Assembly: GCA_023935145.1 (NCBI GenBank)
Contig: CM043700.1
Coordinates: 62,266,620-62,330,619, forward strand
Source of the DNA: Bretschneidera sinensis
Lineage: Eukaryota; Streptophyta; Magnoliopsida; Brassicales; Akaniaceae
DNA: 64,000 nt
Direction of reading: 5' to 3'
Part shown: one piece after another, positions 52,727-63,142 of the stretch
Layout: every line of letters starts with the position of its first letter
Numbering within the stretch: position 1 is the stretch's first letter
Position numbers and translations under genes: made by a program
The notes under the pieces: generated by a model
Databases searched by the model: none
Told to the model about the DNA's origin: nothing
The model's input: the letters and a program-made list of their open reading frames with translations, nothing else

Positions 52727-55170
52727 CTGTTTTAAGCAGATAGTATCAGTTTTCTTCTTGCACCTTTCAAACGTATTTCAACTGAGGCACTATCTTTGCT
52801 AATCTTTCAATTATATTCATCAGGACTGTCTGAGCAAGGGTGTTAACAAAATAACAGGGGTGTTTGATGCTTTAGTTTTGGGTGAATTTGTTTCCTATAC
52901 CAGCTAGTGGTTTTCTAATGTTTCTGTAGATTGTTTGTGTTGCACTGTTAAAGAATATTATAGAATATCAAATCATTATATTGTGGTGTGATTTGGTTAA
53001 GATTCTATAATTATTTTCTTTTCTTATTACGCTACTTGGGTTATTATATAAACCATGCAAAAAAAATGAAAGACAATTAATGAAACTTCAATTTTCTTGT
53101 CATTTTTCTTCCTTTTACAAACATTCATTTCATTCAAAAGATTTTTTTCTACGTAATGCAAGTGCACCCAAAATTGGTTGGTGAAGGGTTTCAATGATTA
53201 TGATACTGTTTTAGCAGAAGTTCTTATTTATTTATTTTGCAATGGAATACTTACATCATGATTTTGTTTGCCTTTGTCTTCTTTCTTTCGTTCTTCTACC
53301 ATTATTTCAAGGTTTCCTTGTTGCTCTGCCAATATACTTCTTTTCTTGCTTAATAAATTTGTATATGTAAAAAAAGTATTGCTATGATGCTATCTATGTG
53401 TTATTCATTTTATCTAAGAGTTGTCACAAGATTAATGACTGATGTAAGACTTGTTTTATTTCAGCATTTTAAATATTGAAGTACTTATTCTATGGTTACA
53501 ATATGATAGTCTTATTACTGTATTGTGTGAAGAATCATGTTAGTGAGTGCCTATCCACCTAGTAAGTACTTGGGTATTTGAAATTTAACCATGCATTCTT
53601 AGTGTATGTTTGTTATATCTCCTGCTTCAACTAAATATGCCCCAAGTCAACCCACTACTCCAAAAATTGTCACAAGATGGATGGCAAATGTAAAACTTAT
53701 GCTTATTCAGTTCATTTCTTTAAAATCATGAAGATTTGTTTTTGGTTTTAGCTTCTCTAATATGTGTTGTTAATTTCTTGTGTATAAGGGATCAAGTCAG
53801 TATATGTCCATCCCATCAGTCAGAGAGAACACTACAAAAACCAATCTAACAGATAATGCAAGTCCATCAAGGAGGTGAAGTAGGAAGCCAATAGATAGCT
53901 TTGAAGAAAATGTCATGTTCATATATGTTTTTGTAAATCTGAAAGTGCTAATGTATTCATATCTACTCCTTTTATTTTAGTAAACTTGTTGAGGCAAAGA
54001 TATTTAATAGTTTCACGTGGTTTTTTGTGCTTAATAGTCTTGGATATAATTTACGTCCCTCAAATGTGTTATATGAGGTTGATTAGGCATAGCCTCTTTT
54101 TGTAGGTGTTTAAACAGTTTCAAGTGGGGTTTTTTTTTGTGCCTAGTCTTGAATATGATTTAAATCATTCAAGTGTTTAATGAGGTTGATGAGGAAAAGT
54201 CTCTTTTTTGTTGAATGTTCTAATGAAACAGATTATTGAAGTCTATTAATTGAGTGAAATGTTATTGAAACTTTTTATGTCCAACCATTTTTGTGCTTAT
54301 ATTTGCAGAATTATAGATTTTAAATGTTATTGAGCCTCAATTTACAGATGCAAGCTTGCATTTGAGCTAAGCTTGCATTTATAAACTGAGTTTGGAACTG
54401 GAAATTACAGGATCGAAATGGACACAAGCTTGCATTTGCATTCATACCAAAAAAGAGTTGAGACAAGGTTGCATTGCATTCATACAAAAAATACAAGAAC
54501 AGAGTTGAAACACAACAAAAAATGAACAAAGAGTAGAGTTGAAACAATGTTACATTGCATTCATACAAGAACAATTTTTCAATGTCAAAATCCTACAAAC
54601 TGTTATGCTGAACAAATATCAATCAAAATGCACCTACAAGCGTACCAATCCACCACCACATCAATCCACCAACACAATTTTACCAAAACCCAGGTACATT
54701 CACAACAACCCCACCAAAAGATAGACCAGAAAGCCACATAACAAAAAATTTAAAAAAACAAACAAATAGATATTTGATCAATTTATCAAAGTTGTATTTG
54801 ATCAATAAATATTGTATCTTAAAGTTGTCATCAACTAACTTATTTTTAAGAAGAAAAGTATGTCATCTTTTAGATATTGAACAAACTTGAATATTGTATT
54901 TGATGGGTTGGTTGTTCATATTTTATAAAATTGTGAAAGTTGTATTGTATTGTATTTTTTTTTATTTTTTGCAATTTATTTAACAAACAAACATGACATG
55001 ACCAAGGGGAAGAGTGTTGTCATGTTTGATCCATGATATATAAAAAATATTAACATTTTAAAAATAAAATAATATTAATTATTTCCAAGTATTTAGTGTG
55101 TGCTAAAAAAATATATTTTGTAAATATGAGAAATAAAATTAATTTTAGATTTTAAAATTTAAAATTTAAA
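52727..55170. other. Right interior of the split element, no clear gene
   Basis: AT-rich. An exon-like frame at 53790-53880 ends at TGA and is preceded by a TATAAG acceptor-like sequence. Near 54340-54580 the phrase GCATTGCATTCATACAA and GAGTTGA(A/G)AC recur, a small irregular repeat. I cannot name a product. Confidence 0.4.
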
Positions 55171-55408
55171 CTGAAAACTGAAAACAATTATAAGAAGGTG
55201 TAATCCAAACAATTTTCTATTTTCAAAACAATTTTCAAAACAATTTTCAAAATAAGATTATCCAAACAACATTTCACTGTTTTCTGTTTTGGAAACAGTT
55301 TTCGAATTACAGTTATCCAAACATGTTTTCTTCAGAAAATATCAGAAAATTGTTTTTAGTTTTCATTTTCGAACACTGAAAACTGAAAACTGTTACCCAA
55401 ACATGCCC

Positions 55409-56089
55409 ATGTTTTCTTTTTCCTTTTTATATTTCCCAGCGAAGGTATAATCGAAAGAAAAGGATACAAGATCATATTGTCCTCAATTGGATGAATTATA
55501 AATGGATAAGGAAAAACCTATTTATCAGTGTTAAGTTTCTGAAATTCACATCAATCAACTCGATTAACAGTAAAAAAAATTCAAGGTTTTTTTTCCTCCA
55601 TTATTGTAGTGGTATGGTTGCTTGTGAATTGCATTAATGATTGAATATTATGACCAATAACTGAATATTATGACCTAAATTAAACAAGTTGTAATATTGT
55701 CAGCACATTAATTAATGTGAATTGATTTATAAGTAAATTTAAGTAATTTTTTTAATCACTTTAAATTTACTTATTTAAATATAATTAGATCATCTCTGCA
55801 AAGAGAAATAGATTCAGTCTCTATTCCCAAACTAGTTAGCGATTCATGCAAGTAGCAATGAAAAAGTTGACTCACTAAAAATACTCTTTGTAACTTGTAA
55901 GTAACCTTGTGGAGGAAAAAACCAAAAGAAAGGAAAATAGGTCCTTGAAAATCATAGTTTGACGTTTGACATTAGCCTATGGCAGTAGAAATAAAGTATT
56001 TCATGATGTGAAGTGAAGTGAATTTCCATCCCGTTTATAATAACAAAAATGTGGCATTCTCTCATTGGTATGATCTTTTTTTTAGGGTG
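55409..56089. other. Intergenic DNA, no gene seen
   Basis: AT-rich with no open frame of interest. TTTAAATTTACTTA and its inversion near 55735-55780 form a weak hairpin. Confidence 0.4.
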
Positions 56090-56872
56090 CAATCATATTA
56101 AGATACCCAAGTTTTACAAACATCCAACAATAAAGCCAACCTAGCTAATCTTTGAGCATCTAAATTACTAATCCTATTCACAATATTATAACTTTCGTTT
56201 TGTTTGGGAATTGCTTAAATCACAAAAACTTAAAGTTTTTACCTTAAAAACTTTAAGTTTTTGTGATTTAAGTTGTCTTTAAACAAATACCCAAACCACA
56301 CTTAACAGAGTTACTTAAAGAAACAATATTTAAGTAAATTAGGGAACTTTGAGAGGAATCAACACCAGGAGACTATAGAGTAGATAGGAATGCAAAGAAT
56401 CAGTATGCACAACCACTATGACTAAAGACCGAGAAGCTAAAAAGAAAAAACTAAGTAGTCTTGATTGCCAAAAGCCCTACCTGAGAACAGAGTGCACTGA
56501 AATAGGAGAAAAAATCACCCAAAGCTTCTAACCATATGAGCAAAACGCAACAACCCCGACACCAGCTTTTAAACATACTGAAGACCAAGCACCATCAACA
56601 AAAACCACTTCCTCTCTGCTAGACTCACCTCTTCTATCACCTCCAAGCATCACACCTCTACTAAAAGATTGGAGAGAAACTTTTAAACCAACATTAGACC
56701 TTAAACATAAAGATGAAAAGGATTTATGAAAAATGGTAGCCTTTTCCAAAGATGTAAGCTGAGTCCAATAAAGATTCAAGTCCATATTTGGATCAGGTTG
56801 AGCTCCATTAAAGTAGAGTCTCGATAAATCATCACAGTTCATAAGTGATGTAGTAGATAATTCACTCTCCAA
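56090..56872 (-). mobile_element. LINE 3' fragment (RNase H part) interrupted by a foldback element
   Basis: The minus-strand frame at 56528-56872 ends with EVVFVDGAWSSVCLKAGVGVV, matching the first strand of the LINE RNase H domain (VDGAW). Further along, at about 56190-56105, minus-strand reading gives VNRISNLDAQRLARLALLLD, which suits the terminal helix of the same domain. The middle is decayed and holds the foldback at 56195-56310. Confidence 0.5.
56195..56310. mobile_element. Small foldback element with a perfect 27-bp hairpin
   Basis: 56214-56240 and 56246-56272 are exact reverse complements (27 bases each, starting CTTAAATCAC) around a 5-base loop ACCTT. The flanks TTTGTTTGGGAATT and, inverted on the right, GGTTTGGGTATTTGT extend the similarity, suggesting a very small MITE or hairpin relic. 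Confidence 0.65.
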
Positions 56873-56877
56873 TAGCC

Positions 56878-57360
56878 TGATGACAAGTGGATAACTCCCC
56901 CTCCAATGACCTGATGATACATAGTTGCGTCAATAACGGGCACATAACAGAGCAGATGACGAAGCCGTAATCATTCACAGACTTCTCACATGCAAAGATG
57001 GATGCAAGATTTCAGGGACTATATCGTCCCTGAACACGTAACAAGATCTTTCAAAGGAAAAACGGGATCTCAGGGATCACAACACCTTGAGCACGTGATG
57101 AACTTGCTCCCTGAACCACTATAAAAAGTCTAAAGAACGCAGATCTCAACATAGTTCAAGTTCATTACAAAAAACACTATCACTATTAATATTATAATCC
57201 TCTCAATTTTCCCAAAACCTTACATTAACAAAGGCATCGGAGAGTCTTCGGAGGCACCACACCCTTTTTCCTTGGGTGACTCTTTAGTCCGTCACTTTTT
57301 CTCTGTGCATGTCTTGGAATCCCAAACCTCAAGCTCAGCAGCAGATTTTTGGCATCAACA
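56878..57360 (+). repeat. 5' LTR of the Tat-like element
   Basis: About 483 bases, TGATGACAAG...GGCATCAACA. A TATAAAAAG box at 57120-57128 is the likely promoter. The primer binding site follows directly. Confidence 0.7.
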
Positions 57361-57380
57361 GATTGGCACCGTTTGTGGGA
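57361..57380 (+). promoter_or_regulatory. Primer binding site of the Tat-like element
   Basis: GATTGGCACCGTTTGTGGGA, a two-base variant of the GATTGGCGCCGTCTGTGGGA site common to this branch. Confidence 0.75.
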
Positions 57381-57439
57381 AACACCAATCTCTCGCTAAC
57401 CAGTAAAAGCAAAGAAATATAAAGAACTCATATGTTGCC

Positions 57440-58550
57440 ATGCCGCTTAGAAACACCACCAAGAGTACTGACAAGGGAATCGACGAAACTAGCGCTGTAC
57501 CTACACAAAACAATACTCACAACCAATAGTCCGGCTCAGGGTTCCCTGTTGTGTCTGAACACATGACCTCTGGCTGTGACCCGCAAACTCTTCTGGGAAT
57601 GTAACATCCTCGTCATATGGAGATGGATCCTCCTGAAGATCTCAAAGGAGCCACCTTAGTGCACCCCACTATTCCAAAAATTCAAGCCTAGTTCCTAGAG
57701 CTCTCCCATTTGGTGACGAACCTAACTGCTAAGGTCCAGAAAGGAGGTCGACAACCCTCACCCCTATCTCCTCGTCGTGCTCCCAAGTGAACTAGCACCC
57801 CAAATGATGGGCTTCCTAATCGACAATTGTTCCACGGTAGAGTCGTCATCACCTCGTGCCAGTAGATTTAGGGGAGGCTCCTCCTTCAAAAGCAACCTCA
57901 ACCTGGACAAACAGATCGAGAAGATAGAAGAGAAAATCAACAAAGCCTTCAAATGCTATAATCATAACGTCCTGGATGAACTAAGCATACAAGACCTACC
58001 ATTCACATAGAAAGTTCTTGAAGCTCCGCTCCCGCCAAATTTCTGAATGCCACAAATTAGATCCCTTAGATCATCTACAGCATTACAAGACCACCATGAT
58101 GCTGCATCGACATTTCGATCCTGTCATGTACCGAGCGTTTCCCCTAACGCTTGAAAAAGTTACCGGTATATGGTATTCACGGTTGAAGGCATAAAGTATA
58201 AGCACCTTCAAGGAGCTCAACTACGCCTTTGCTTCCCACTTCCTCAATAGCAAAGTACCTAAGAAGACTTTAGAAAGCATGTTCAACATCATTTAACATC
58301 CAGGGGAAAGGCTTCGAGCCTATATCTCACGGTTCAACGCTGCTGCATGGGATATCCCTGACCTCAATCTCAACATTTAGATGCTAGCATTCAAAAATGG
58401 ACTGAGATCTGGAATCTTCAGCTCCAAGCTCACCAGGCGACCGCCTAAAGACATGAACGAGGTCTTAACCTGAGTGGAGAAGTACATGCTAGCTGAAAAT
58501 GATCAAGTGTTCTGAAGAGAAAGGGAAGGGGAAATGGAGAAGAAAAGGAA
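57440..58550 (+). pseudogene. gag of the Tat-like element, broken
   Basis: ATG at 57440 (MPLRNTTKSTDKG) with a stop after about 29 codons. The gag domain is visible around 58020-58500: LDHLQHYKTTMMLH, FPLTLEKVTGIWYSRL, then LRAYISRFNAA, each in frames broken by stops. Confidence 0.7.
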
Positions 58551-59149
58551 AGACACCACCGATTAAAAAAACCCCATTACGAGGGCAGATATTAGGTCAC
58601 CACCCATTTTAAAAGTTTCGTTCCTCTCAACGCATCTAGAACCAATGTCTTGATGTAGGTCCAGGATAGGGCAATGCTTCGATGGCCACCAAAGCCGTAG
58701 AGCCTCAATGAGGATCAAAGCAAGTGGTGCCGATTCCATAGAAATCATAGACATGATACTAAGAGTGCCACGCTCTGAAGCAATAAATTGAAGCCCTTAT
58801 CAACCAAGGGTACTTAAAGGAGTTTACCAGATCACGGCAAGAAGGAATGCTCAATCGATTTAGGATGAGTCTCGGACGTCCTTTTAGTTAGAACCGAGAG
58901 CATCGATCTCTCCAGAAGAGTTTAAGGCTGAACCGAGAAGAACCTGACCAGAGAGGCCAAGAAGTCACCGTCACTAGAATTATCAAAACAATCTATGGTG
59001 GACCAGCTGTCGGAGGCAACTCTGGGCAGAATAGAAAAATATACGCTAGGTCTGTAGCTTCCGTCAGCCGGCCTCATAAGCGAAAGAAGACAAACTAGAC
59101 AATTTTCTTCACGGACGATGATCTGGATGGAGTATAAACCCAACACGAT

Positions 59150-59600
59150 GATGTAATTGTAGTTTCGCTCCTTATAGCCAACTACGACGTTAGATGCATC
59201 TTGGTGGATAACGAAAGTTTGACAGAAATCTTATTCTATGATGCTTTTTAGAAGATGCAGTTGAAAGATAATCAGTCAGAGCCGATCTCCACCTCGCTAT
59301 ATAGCTTCTCGGGGGCTTCGGTGTTCGCAGAAAGCAGCATAGTTCTCCTGGTCATCACAGGGATGGCTCTACGGACTACTTTTCTGGTAGTCAAATGACC
59401 GTCGTCCTACAATGTGATTCTCGATAGACCCACTCTCAACAAACTAAAGGTGGTTGTTTCCACCTATCATTTGAAAATGAAGTTTCCCACTGACGATGGA
59501 GTGGGTGAAGACAAAGGTGATCAACAGGTCTTATTATCTGAATGCTATAAGATGAGGAAAAAAAACAAAAGGTTTGCCCCTCGAAGTGGAAGACTTTAGA
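59150..59600 (+). pseudogene. Protease region of the Tat-like element, broken
   Basis: YDVRCILVDNESLTEILFYDAF lies near 59182-59248, where the family has V-D-N/T-G-S; Gly is replaced by Glu, so the active site is lost. A later frame holds [14 protein letters not shown], the ILGR-type motif with G changed to D. Confidence 0.65.
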
Positions 59601-59814
59601 AATGAGGTCAAAACCACATGTGGCCAACCCCTGAAGAAACTAACTGCTACCCCACTTGATGAAGACATCTCTAGAGTAGTCCAAATTTACTCTTGTCTCT
59701 CAAAGAATCTCAAAGAATCACTCATTTCTCTTCTTCGGAGGAATTAAGACTTGTTTGCGTGGTCAGCCTCGGATATGCCTGGGATTAACCCTGTGGTTAT
59801 CGTGTACCAGCTAA

Positions 59815-60637
59815 ATGTGCGTCCAAGCCACAAAGCCAACTACTCAAAAGAAAAGATCATCTGCCCTCAAGCAACAAGCCACCATCAGAACCAAAGTTGA
59901 TAAACTACCCGCAGTTGACTTTGTTTGGGAGACGAACTATCCTGATTGGGTATCCAATGTAGTGATGATCAAGAAACCCAACGGCAACTGGAGAATTTGC
60001 ATTGACTTCACGGACCTGAACAAGGCTTGTCCGAAAGACAGTTTCCCCCCCCTCACAGATCAATCAGCTAGTTCACGCCACCTCAGGGCATGGACTTCTA
60101 ATTTCAATGGATGCTTATTCTCGCTACAACTAGATCCTTATGCATAAGCCTAACCAGGAGAAAATGACCTTCGTCATTGACCAAAGGCTGTACTGTTACA
60201 AAGTCATGCAATTTGGACTCAAAAAGGCCAAGGTGACCTATCAGAGATTGGTAAATAAGATCTTTCGGGAGTAGATCAGAAGAAATATGGAAGTTTATGT
60301 GGATGACATGTTGGTTAAGAGTGTCAAAGCCGAAGACTACAACTCTAACCTAGAAGAGGCATTTAAGGTACTCCGACGTCACTGGATGAAGTTGAACCCT
60401 ATGAAATGCGCGTTCGGGGTCACTGGAGGGAAGTTGCTCAGTTTTATGGTCACCCAAAGAGGAATAGAAGCTAACCCAAAAAAAATCAAGGCTATCGTCA
60501 ATATGACCCCTCCTCGTATGATAAAGAAAATGCAAAGGCTGACAAGACGCGTAGCAGCACTTAGACGTTTTATGTCAAAGTTTGCACTTCATCTTCCATT
60601 TTTCAGAGCCATTAGGAAGGCGAAAGGCTTTATCTAG
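59815..60637 (+). pseudogene. Reverse transcriptase of the Tat-like element, broken
   Basis: The first frame (59815-60147) has YPDWVSNVVMIKKPNGNWR and IDFTDLNKACPKDSFP. The palm near 60100-60180 is shifted. The second frame (60287-60637) starts at EVYVDDMLVKS with the catalytic YVDD and continues into the thumb. A stop sits at 60272-60274, just before it. Confidence 0.8.
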
Positions 60638-60995
60638 ACTAAAGACTATCAGAAAGCCTTCAAATGGCTGAAAGAGTATCTGAGTTCTCCCTCGCTTCTG
60701 ACCAAACCTGTCATAAGAGATAAACTCTTCTTATATTTGTCGGTCGGATAAGAAGTAGTGGCCTCCGTTTTGATTTAAGAAGATATAGGTGTCTAGAAGA
60801 CCGTGTACTATGTTAGCAAAGTTCTCTATTATGTAGAGGTACAATACCCCCCAATAGAAAAGATAGTGTATGCTTTCTTAATTATAGCACGAAAGCTTCG
60901 GTCATATTTCCAAGCATACACCATCATCCTTTTAATGGATCAACCGCTGAGACAAGTGCTTTATAAGTTAGACATCTCAAGGAGAATGGTCAAGT
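60638..60995 (+). pseudogene. Partial RNase H of the Tat-like element
   Basis: Frames contain YYVSKVL, then QYPPIEKIVYAFLIIARKL, and ILLMDQPLRQVLYKLDISRRM, all usual for RNase H of this branch. The catalytic N-terminal strand near 60730 is disrupted by stops. The sequence breaks off after VKWSI. Confidence 0.75.
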
Positions 60996-60999
60996 GGTC

Positions 61000-61526
61000 C
61001 ATAGTGTGGGTTCAGCTGCTGCTGCTGCTGTGGAGGGCTATTGTGCGATCAGCGCTGGACACCGAGCAAGAGGGCGAGGTAGGTGCTGGTATTGAGGAAA
61101 TAGCTGCTGGAGGCGACAATTTTTGGTGCTGGATTAGGACAACTATTGCTGCCGGATGAAGAGGACTGATGGTTGTGGGCTGCTTCTGCCAGATGACGAG
61201 GAGAGGGCTGCCGGCTATATTTCTAGGGCTGTAAGTTGTCTCCTTTAATTAGGGTTTCTCCTTTTCCTTTATATAGGCTCCAAAGTCTTCAATTAAAATT
61301 TTCTTTTTTATAGGCTCCAAAGTCTTCAATTAAAATTTTCTTTTTTAAACAAGAGAAAGAGTCTCTTGATGATAGGACACTAAAATTTGGATCTTTCTCT
61401 TCTTTTAAACCTGAAATAAATTAAATGACAACAATGAAGCGTAAAACAAACAAAAATTAATAAAATTAGATTAAAGTTAAAAGTTAAGACGTGATAAAAA
61501 TAGGAAATTATGCACGGCATCAAACA
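61000..61526 (-). repeat. Truncated 3' LTR of the second Athila-like element
   Basis: On the minus strand it begins TGTTTGATGCCGTG after the polypurine tract and runs to about 61000. A TATATAAAGG box lies at about 61275-61266. A CTG-repeat-like stretch (61017-61032) and several GCTGC-rich segments follow in the transcribed part. The junction with the Tat-like element at 60995-61000 marks where it was cut or inserted. Confidence 0.65.
61273..61346 (-). repeat. 37-bp tandem duplication at the LTR TATA box
   Basis: ATAGGCTCCAAAGTCTTCAA... is present at 61273-61309 and exactly again at 61310-61346. On the minus strand the original copy leads to GCCTATATAAAGG, the second to GCCTATAAAAAAG, so there are two TATA-like boxes 37 bases apart. 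Confidence 0.9.
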
Positions 61527-63142
61527 CCCCCAAACTTAAAACTTTATTTGTCCTCAAATAAAAATAAAACAAACCCATAGAAAAATCTCATCACTCACCA
61601 AGCCATGATCTGAATTTAGATTTCGTTACTAGTATCTTACTATTTTTATCTGAATTTAGCAATTTGTCGAGCAAGAGTTAAGAGAATATGTTAACCTAAA
61701 GCTAAGTCATTTAGTGTGTGTGTAATATAGTCAATTTAACTCCAAACCACCTGCAAACTCAGATAAAAGTAGAACAACTGAAACCATAGGAATTCTCTCA
61801 AGACTTAACTCCATAAGTCCAATTTTCAGAAACCCTCTCCACTAATGTAGTCAACATCAAAATTAGAGATGAAAAGGTCTTTAGTCAGGTTGTAATGACA
61901 AGCCACGAGGTGAGGGCTAAGAAAGAAATGGATAAGAAAAATTAAAGTAAATTGGGAAAAATACTTGCTAGAAAGAACAATAAAAGAGGTATCCATAGGT
62001 TTCAAACCATAACTTTTTCTCGACTACCTGCTCATACTGGTGATATTATTGTTGTTGTGAGTGATAAAGTAATACCAAGTACACTTTTAACAAAATCTGA
62101 AGTGATTTGCACTCCATTCATTGAGTTTTTTCTATTTTGTGCTTCCTTCCATGATGGATAAATCACCTTTGGGAAAAAAAACAAACCCAACAAAAATACT
62201 TTTTTTTTTTTTAAGATACACTTAGATCAAACAAAGCATCGTTTCCTTTAAACTAACTTTATCTTTAAATGTAGATTCCCATCAAAGTATTTTCTCAAAC
62301 TGTAAAAGGTAAATTCATGATTTTTCAAGCTTAGAACAGGAATGGTTAATGTAGTTAAAAGAATAAATAAAAGCTTAAATAAAGTAAAGTTCAAGGGGTT
62401 TGACTATTGAAGTACACCATGCAATGATGGTATGATAACTAGGACGGTTGGGAAAGTTTTTTGGTTATGACAAAAAACGCCTAGATCATTTCTCAAATAT
62501 TTGGTATCAACTAGGATTTCGCCTCAAGGATCCATCAATGAATTCTAGAGTAAAGCAAGATTGAACTCCCCCGACCCAGTTGATTCTACCCATTCTCTTT
62601 ATCAGCAAAATGGAAATAAAGAAAAAAAAACAACTATGCGCTCAATTATCTTCAAGGACAAAGATTTAAATCAAAGTATTCGCAAAACTCAGTCTAACAT
62701 AAAAGAAATTTTCAAAAATTTTCTCAATCCTATCCTCAATCACAAATGTTAGATTCATAGAGAATTCAATCATACTCAAATGCATGCTTCGTAAGAAAAT
62801 TCAAAAACTCAAGACATACAAAATCACAAGTAAAGTAAAATAACCAGCAATCAAGAGGAAAATAATGACTATAGGAGTTTACACCCCCACACTTAAACTC
62901 AACAATATCCTCATTGTGATTCAAATGAGGGAGAGATTAAAAAAATGAAATGAACTTCCCCGGTTTCATGGTGAATCCGCCGTAGTTTGCAATTTTCAGC
63001 TCTTTTTTCTTGCTAATAAACCTGCATCAAAATCCAAATTATTCAAAATAAAAATAAAAATAAAAATAGTAAAAGAAAGATCTATGGGTTGCCTCCGAAA
63101 AATGCTTGTTTTTAGGTCTACAGCTAGACTTTTCAATTTTCC
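61527..63142 (-). other. Polypurine tract and post-pol spacer of the second Athila-like element
   Basis: AAGTTTGGGGGTG on the minus strand at about 61538-61526 is the polypurine tract. A second similar run, AAGTGTGGGGGTG, lies at about 62894-62882. No envelope-like ORF is seen in the 1.6 kb; short open stretches lack domain signals. Confidence 0.6.

Larger units (their letters stand above)
40495..55408. mobile_element. Old DNA-transposon-like element with similar inverted ends, split by a gypsy insertion
   Basis: The left end starts GGCTATGTTTAGATTGAG and the right end, inverted, GGGCATGTTTGGGTAACAG. Both are followed by repeated CAGTTTTCAG, AAAAACAATTTTCT and ATGTTTGG motifs for about 200 bases. 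After removing the gypsy element (42888-52721) about 5 kb remains. A short exon-like frame at 53790-53880 (GSSQYMSIPSVRENTTK, ending TGA) is the only coding hint. ATGTTTGG-type ends occur in PIF/Harbinger and hAT elements; no transposase or clear target duplication, so the family is open. Confidence 0.45.
56878..60995 (+). mobile_element. Tat-like Ty3/gypsy retrotransposon, truncated in RNase H
   Basis: LTR, primer binding site, gag, protease, RT and the start of RNase H in order, with many stops and shifts. RT segments KACPKDSFP and YVDDMLVKS are typical of the Tat branch. Homology ends near 60995, where an oppositely oriented Athila LTR begins; integrase and 3' LTR are absent. Confidence 0.8.

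Noticed and set aside
53830..53850. CACTACAAAAACC near 53830 as another CACTA end
   Set aside because: It lies within an exon-like open frame and has no subterminal repeats.
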